From: Oscillospiraceae bacterium
Lineage (GTDB): Bacteria > Bacillota > Clostridia > Oscillospirales > Acutalibacteraceae
Direction: 5' to 3'
Assembly: GCA_009785335.1 (NCBI GenBank)
Contig: WQWM01000019.1
Coordinates: 1 to 41,455 of the forward strand
DNA: 41,455 bases
Part shown: piece by piece, positions 38,514 through 41,455 of the stretch
Layout: every line of letters starts with the position of its first letter
How positions within the stretch are numbered: position 1 is the first letter of the stretch
Position numbers and translations under genes: made by a program
The notes under the pieces: generated by a model
Databases searched by the model: none
Told to the model about the DNA's origin: nothing
Seen by the model: only the letters and a program-made list of their open reading frames with translations

Positions 38514-40586
38514 TTACGCGCGAGGGTCTTGTGCGCCGTTGCGCTGGCTAACAAAGTTGAGTGGATTTTGCGGTCTGCCGCCAATAAGAACTTCAAAATG
38601 AAGATGCGGTCCGGTGGAGTTGCCGGTGCTGCCAACACGGCCAACGAGTTGCCCCATATCCACATGCTGACCACGCGACACCGCGATAGAACCCGCGACC
38701 AAGTGCGCATAGCGTGTTTGCATGCCGCCGCCGTGGTCAATGAGCACCATGTGCCCCCAGCCAGAGCCGCTGAATTGCACGTCTACCACTCTGCCTGCGC
38801 GCGCAGCCACAACGCCTGTGCCCCGAATGCCTGGGCCTGCAATATCAATACCATTGTGCATTCTACCCCAGCGCATGCCAAAGTTTGACGACACGTTCCC
38901 AAAGCCTGGCACAGGCCAAATTAGGCCATGCGCTGACGGACTAAGCGTAACCGTACCGCGCCCTGGAACGAACACGCGTGGGTCACGGCGGCCGATTTCG
39001 CGGCGTTGCGGCACAGGTTCGCTCAAACGACGGCGCGAGATTTCCTCGGGACGGCCATAGCGCACGCCATTGACGTAGGTGACGCGCTCGGTCACTTCAT
39101 CTTGGCCCAGCGTGCCACGCACACGCACGCGCACCTCACCTTGGAAGATACTATAATTGTTGGTGTCGATGGTGCCATAGGGCACAGAGATGGTGCGGGT
39201 TTCTATGCGCACTACCTTCACCTGTAGCGGGTCGTGGTCGCTATCTTCAGCAACACCGCTGAGTGTTTGCAGCAGTTGTTGCGCGTCAATCATTTGGTTA
39301 GCGGGATAAAATCCCGGCACTATTTCAATGTTTTGGATAAATTCCACGCTGTCAGCCGCGCGCAGTTCAAGGTCAAGCATGGCAGTTTGTTCAGCGATAA
39401 TCGAGCCCAGCACGCTTTCCGCATCCGCAACGTTGTGCACAGTGGCAATCAGCTCATCGTCGATAAACACACCTGCGCCGCTGATCATTTCGTTGGGTGA
39501 ACTTTCCAGCAGGCGGTCGGTCAGTACATCCACAGGCACCAGATTTTCGGGCTGCACACGCGCCACTTGGAACTGTGCAACCACCTGCATGTTTTCATCC
39601 ACCGCTTCCATCGCGCGGTTGAGTGCATCGCCATTTGAACCGCCATTTGCGGCAAGCGCTAAGGGCTGCATGTGCGCATTGGCCGCTGCCTGTGCCTGGT
39701 TGAGCACATGCTCATTTGCAATATAACCCACCGGAATGTCGTTGAATGTTACGCTGAGCGCAAAGGTTTGGTTCGCAATGGTTTGTATCACCAGCAGCAG
39801 CACCAACAATGCTGCAAGCGGCATGGCGACATTCACTGCGCTGCGCACCATGCGGCGGTTATCATGCAGGGCGGCGGCAAAGCGCTGCAATGGGTTTTTA
39901 GAGCGCCCGTATTTGGCCAAGCGACGCTCGCGCTGCACACGAGCATAAACACGCGCACGTTTCGCGCGTCCAATTGTGGCGTGGTGCAGCAGCAGCAAAC
40001 CTGTGCGCAGCATATGCCACAACGCCTGCAACATAAACAACAGATGCGGCCGCACAAACCGCCCGGCGGCCAAAATGGGGCGAGCAAAGCGCAGCCCAAA
40101 GAAATATAGCTGGCGATAAAACGCACGCGCAAACGCCACCAGCGGCGGTTGATAAAGCGGAGCATCATCGCGCCAAAATTCATCAGCGGCCATTTCTGCC
40201 CAGTTCACACGCATCTCGCGGATTTTTTCTCTTTGTATCAAGCCTTTTTGCGCATCATAAGTCTTTTCACGTTGCTTCGATTTTTTTAGCGTATCACATT
40301 TTTTTTTGCTCACTTGTTTTTCGCGCTTGGCTTTGCGCGGCTTTTCTTCTTTAATCGGCTCCTGCGACTGCTGCGCTTTGGCATGCATGTCGAGCATTTC
40401 TTGTTTGGCTTTTTCAATTTCAGCTTGGGCTGGTGCGGCATCACGTGCCGCTAGCTCCTCCTGGTTGCGCAGCATTTCGCGAATTAGCGCTAGGGGAATT
40501 TCGCCAGTCATCGCCATGTCGGCCGCAATGTCATCCACGGTATTGTTGGGGTTTGGCAGTCCGGTGCCGTTATTTCGCTTATCCAT
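38514..40586 (-). CDS. M23 metallopeptidase with G5 domain, membrane-anchored
   Basis: A 690-residue cell-wall enzyme. A long charged cytoplasmic part (1-248) is followed by one membrane span (about 249-271), an extracytoplasmic region of about 180 residues, a G5 domain (about 455-528, VRIETRTISVPYGTIDTNN; ERVTYVNGVRYGR) and an M23 LytM-type peptidase (556-675). The zinc ligands are present: H577 and D581 in MHNGIDIAG, H628 in YAHL, H661 and H663 in HLHFE. It probably cleaves peptidoglycan cross-bridges or stems. The unusual feature is the long basic and acidic N-terminal cytoplasmic region (KKKCDTLKKSKQREK). AAGGAAGG precedes the ATG. Confidence 0.92.
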   Translation of the reverse strand: MDKRNNGTGLPNPNNTVDDIAADMAMTGEIPLALIREMLRNQEELAARDAAPAQAEIEKAKQEMLDMHAKAQQSQEPIKEEKPRKAKREKQVSKKKCDTLKKSKQREKTYDAQKGLIQREKIREMRVNWAEMAADEFWRDDAPLYQPPLVAFARAFYRQLYFFGLRFARPILAAGRFVRPHLLFMLQALWHMLRTGLLLLHHATIGRAKRARVYARVQRERRLAKYGRSKNPLQRFAAALHDNRRMVRSAVNVAMPLAALLVLLLVIQTIANQTFALSVTFNDIPVGYIANEHVLNQAQAAANAHMQPLALAANGGSNGDALNRAMEAVDENMQVVAQFQVARVQPENLVPVDVLTDRLLESSPNEMISGAGVFIDDELIATVHNVADAESVLGSIIAEQTAMLDLELRAADSVEFIQNIEIVPGFYPANQMIDAQQLLQTLSGVAEDSDHDPLQVKVVRIETRTISVPYGTIDTNNYSIFQGEVRVRVRGTLGQDEVTERVTYVNGVRYGRPEEISRRRLSEPVPQRREIGRRDPRVFVPGRGTVTLSPSAHGLIWPVPGFGNVSSNFGMRWGRMHNGIDIAGPGIRGTGVVAARAGRVVDVQFSGSGWGHMVLIDHGGGMQTRYAHLVAGSIAVSRGQHVDMGQLVGRVGSTGNSTGPHLHFEVLIGGRPQNPLNFVSQRNGAQDPRA

Positions 40587-40638
40587 ATTACAACACCTTC
40601 CTTTCTTGCAAAAATACCCAATTCAACTCTTTACTAAT

Positions 40639-40667
40639 ATTATATCACAATCCGAGCTTTTTTTCAA
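40639..40667 (-). promoter_or_regulatory. sigma-A promoter of the M23/G5 peptidase
   Basis: On the minus strand, TTGAAA (40667-40662), 17 bp, TATAAT (40644-40639), 52 bp before the start codon. Confidence 0.75.
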
Positions 40668-40708
40668 GCCTTTACGCCGGAAAAGTTACATTTTGTTAAC
40701 CTTTTTGG

Positions 40709-40824
40709 TTGTCCACACCCTCAACTGGCAAAATCTTGTTATTTGCAGGAAAATTATGCTTGACAAACACCACATGTTGTGGTAAACTAGAGTTGTTCAC
40801 TTGTTTTCACCAAAGTTATCCACT
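40709..40824 (+). promoter_or_regulatory. cluster of DnaA-box-like 9-mers
   Basis: TTGTCCACA (40709-40717), then the triplet TTGTTCACT (40793-40801), GTTTTCACC (40803-40811), TTATCCACT (40816-40824), all in one direction. Start-to-start distances in the triplet are 10 and 13 bp, against 9 and 12 bp in the triplet at 23352-23381. None here is a perfect consensus box, so DnaA binding is a proposal. Confidence 0.5.
40760..40788 (+). promoter_or_regulatory. upstream sigma-A promoter with operator-like palindrome in its spacer
   Basis: TTGACA (40760-40765), 17 bp, TAAACT (40783-40788). The spacer is almost filled by the palindrome ACCACATGTTGTGGT (40769-40783), placed where a bound repressor would block RNA polymerase. 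Confidence 0.6.
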
Positions 40825-40858
40825 ACAAGAGCGTGATGAAATTTCACGTTTTGTTCGA

Positions 40859-40887
40859 TTGACAAGGCGCGAAATTTGTGTTATAAT
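40859..40887 (+). promoter_or_regulatory. consensus sigma-A promoter of the small membrane protein
   Basis: TTGACA (40859-40864), 17 bp, TATAAT (40882-40887): full consensus, 40 bp before the ATG. Confidence 0.85.
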
Positions 40888-40927
40888 AGGTTTGTTCGCG
40901 AAACGTTCGTTTAGAAAGGGGCAAAAA

Positions 40928-41206
40928 ATGTCGATTTTCTCCACATTAGGCCTGGTGTTTTTCGGCTTAATATGTCTATTTGCGATTGCGGGCGCAGTGT
41001 TTTCCAAGCGTTTGGTTGCGTGGGAAAACCGTGTGCTGCTTGCCCTGGCAGCCGCTGTGCGTAACTATCGCCTTGAGTTAGAGCAAGACCACGGTTTGCT
41101 TGCCGTTCCCGTTGAACAACCCGAAGAACCTGTGTTTTTGCAGCCTGAGCCACAGCATTTTGCGAAGATTATTCAGTTTCCGCAACGGCACGACCGTGCT
41201 GCCTAA
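40928..41206 (+). CDS. small single-span membrane protein
   Basis: A 92-residue protein with one N-terminal hydrophobic span (about 5-25, LGLVFFGLICLFAIAGAVF), a basic and aromatic stretch (FSKRLVAWENRVLLALAAAVRNY) and a proline/glutamate-rich tail. No family is recognised. GAAAGGGGC precedes the ATG. The strong consensus promoter, plus a second regulated-looking one, suggests high expression. A terminator follows 20 bp after the stop. Confidence 0.78.
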   Translation: MSIFSTLGLVFFGLICLFAIAGAVFSKRLVAWENRVLLALAAAVRNYRLELEQDHGLLAVPVEQPEEPVFLQPEPQHFAKIIQFPQRHDRAA

Positions 41207-41225
41207 ACATGTTTATTTACATAAC

Positions 41226-41261
41226 AAAACCCCACCTCGTGTTTCACCGATGTGGGGTTTT
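41226..41261. terminator. bidirectional intrinsic terminator
   Basis: A 10-bp stem, AAAACCCCAC (41226-41235) with GTGGGGTTTT (41252-41261), gives a T-run on both strands. It serves the small membrane protein gene (plus) and rpmE (minus), which converge here. Confidence 0.85.
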
Positions 41262-41269
41262 CGCTTATC

Positions 41270-41455
41270 CTATTCGTTATCCAGTGCTGCGCGGTTGAAC
41301 TTCTTGTTGAAGCGATCGGCGCGACCACCAACGTCAACCATCATGCGCTTGCCGCTATAAAACGGGTGGCATTTCGAGCAAATGTCAACGCGCAACTGCT
41401 TGCGTGTGGAGCGCGTTTCAAAGGTTTCGCCGCATGCACAACGCACGGCTGCTAC
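41270..41455 (-). CDS. rpmE: 50S ribosomal protein L31, 3' part
   Basis: The last 61 codons of rpmE; the start lies beyond the right edge. Seen are [20 protein letters not shown], the zinc-binding [11 protein letters not shown] and [13 protein letters not shown]. It is the zinc-type L31 (CxC plus CxxC). The stop is TAG, then the terminator at 41226-41261. Confidence 0.95.
   Translation of the reverse strand, partial: VAAVRCACGETFETRSTRKQLRVDICSKCHPFYSGKRMMVDVGGRADRFNKKFNRAALDNE

Noticed and set aside
1..41455. tRNA or rRNA genes
   Set aside because: No cloverleaf with a conserved T-loop and no rRNA-like conserved stretch was noticed; a short tRNA could still be missed by eye.

Overview
The window looks like chromosomal DNA from an uncultured, spore-forming, low-GC-lineage Firmicute (Clostridia, probably Oscillospirales-like; the genus cannot be told from the sequence). 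Pointers are a GerA germinant-receptor subunit behind a sigma-G-like promoter, the rplS-lepB-rbgA order, trmK next to the YqfO/Nif3 gene, GerA- and RqcH-type families, TarI/TarJ, and strong sigma-A promoters with 17-bp spacers. A perfect 16-bp parS site and two triplets of DnaA-box-like 9-mers suggest, without proving, an origin-proximal position. No rRNA, tRNA, CRISPR array, integrase or transposase gene was seen.

Layout. 1-2.1 kb: start of an outgoing gene, a repeat field, then gerA preceded by a small repeat-peptide ORF. 2.3-4.4 kb: DUF975 membrane protein, a BrnT-type toxin-antitoxin pair and an orphan OmpR-type response regulator. 4.7-7.0 kb: a membrane domain fused in frame to branched-chain aminotransferase, a GNAT acetyltransferase, and a wreck of a second ilvE. 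7.1-10.2 kb: three tandem TraX paralogues plus a remnant of a fourth. 10.4-17.2 kb: ileS-DUF1858-trmK, then nif3-like, GDPD-like and rqcH-like genes. 17.4-23.2 kb: Lrp regulator, parS, GH3 beta-glucosidase, two related membrane proteins and a HI0933-type flavoprotein. 23.5-26.1 kb (minus): rplS-lepB-lepB-rbgA. 26.2-28.5 kb (minus): two paralogous XRE regulators with matching promoter/operator layouts. 28.7-33.6 kb: greA, two glycosyltransferases and a Wzm/Wzt-type polysaccharide exporter, into which two paralogous PIN toxin-antitoxin cassettes are interleaved. 33.9-35.9 kb: tarI and tarJ, making CDP-ribitol. 36.1-41.4 kb: zinc-ribbon/TPR protein, PLP aminotransferase, an M23/G5 cell-wall peptidase (minus), a small membrane protein and the 3' part of rpmE (minus).

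The most distinctive feature is a dense set of modular palindromic repeats filling nearly every gene gap. The commonest is a poly-T/poly-A hairpin with a GCGAAGCGG motif on its distal side. Its arms differ between copies but stay paired (TTC/GAA, TTAC/GTAA, CCAC/GTGG), and its hairpin end nearly always faces the nearest gene start or stop. Other modules sit inside reading frames (ileS, the rbgA N-terminus) or supply stop codons (rqcH-like, trmK, the aminotransferase). The greA-to-tarJ region probably builds and exports a ribitol-containing cell-wall polymer; the interleaved PIN cassettes with unrecognised short antitoxins are the best candidate for an undescribed system.
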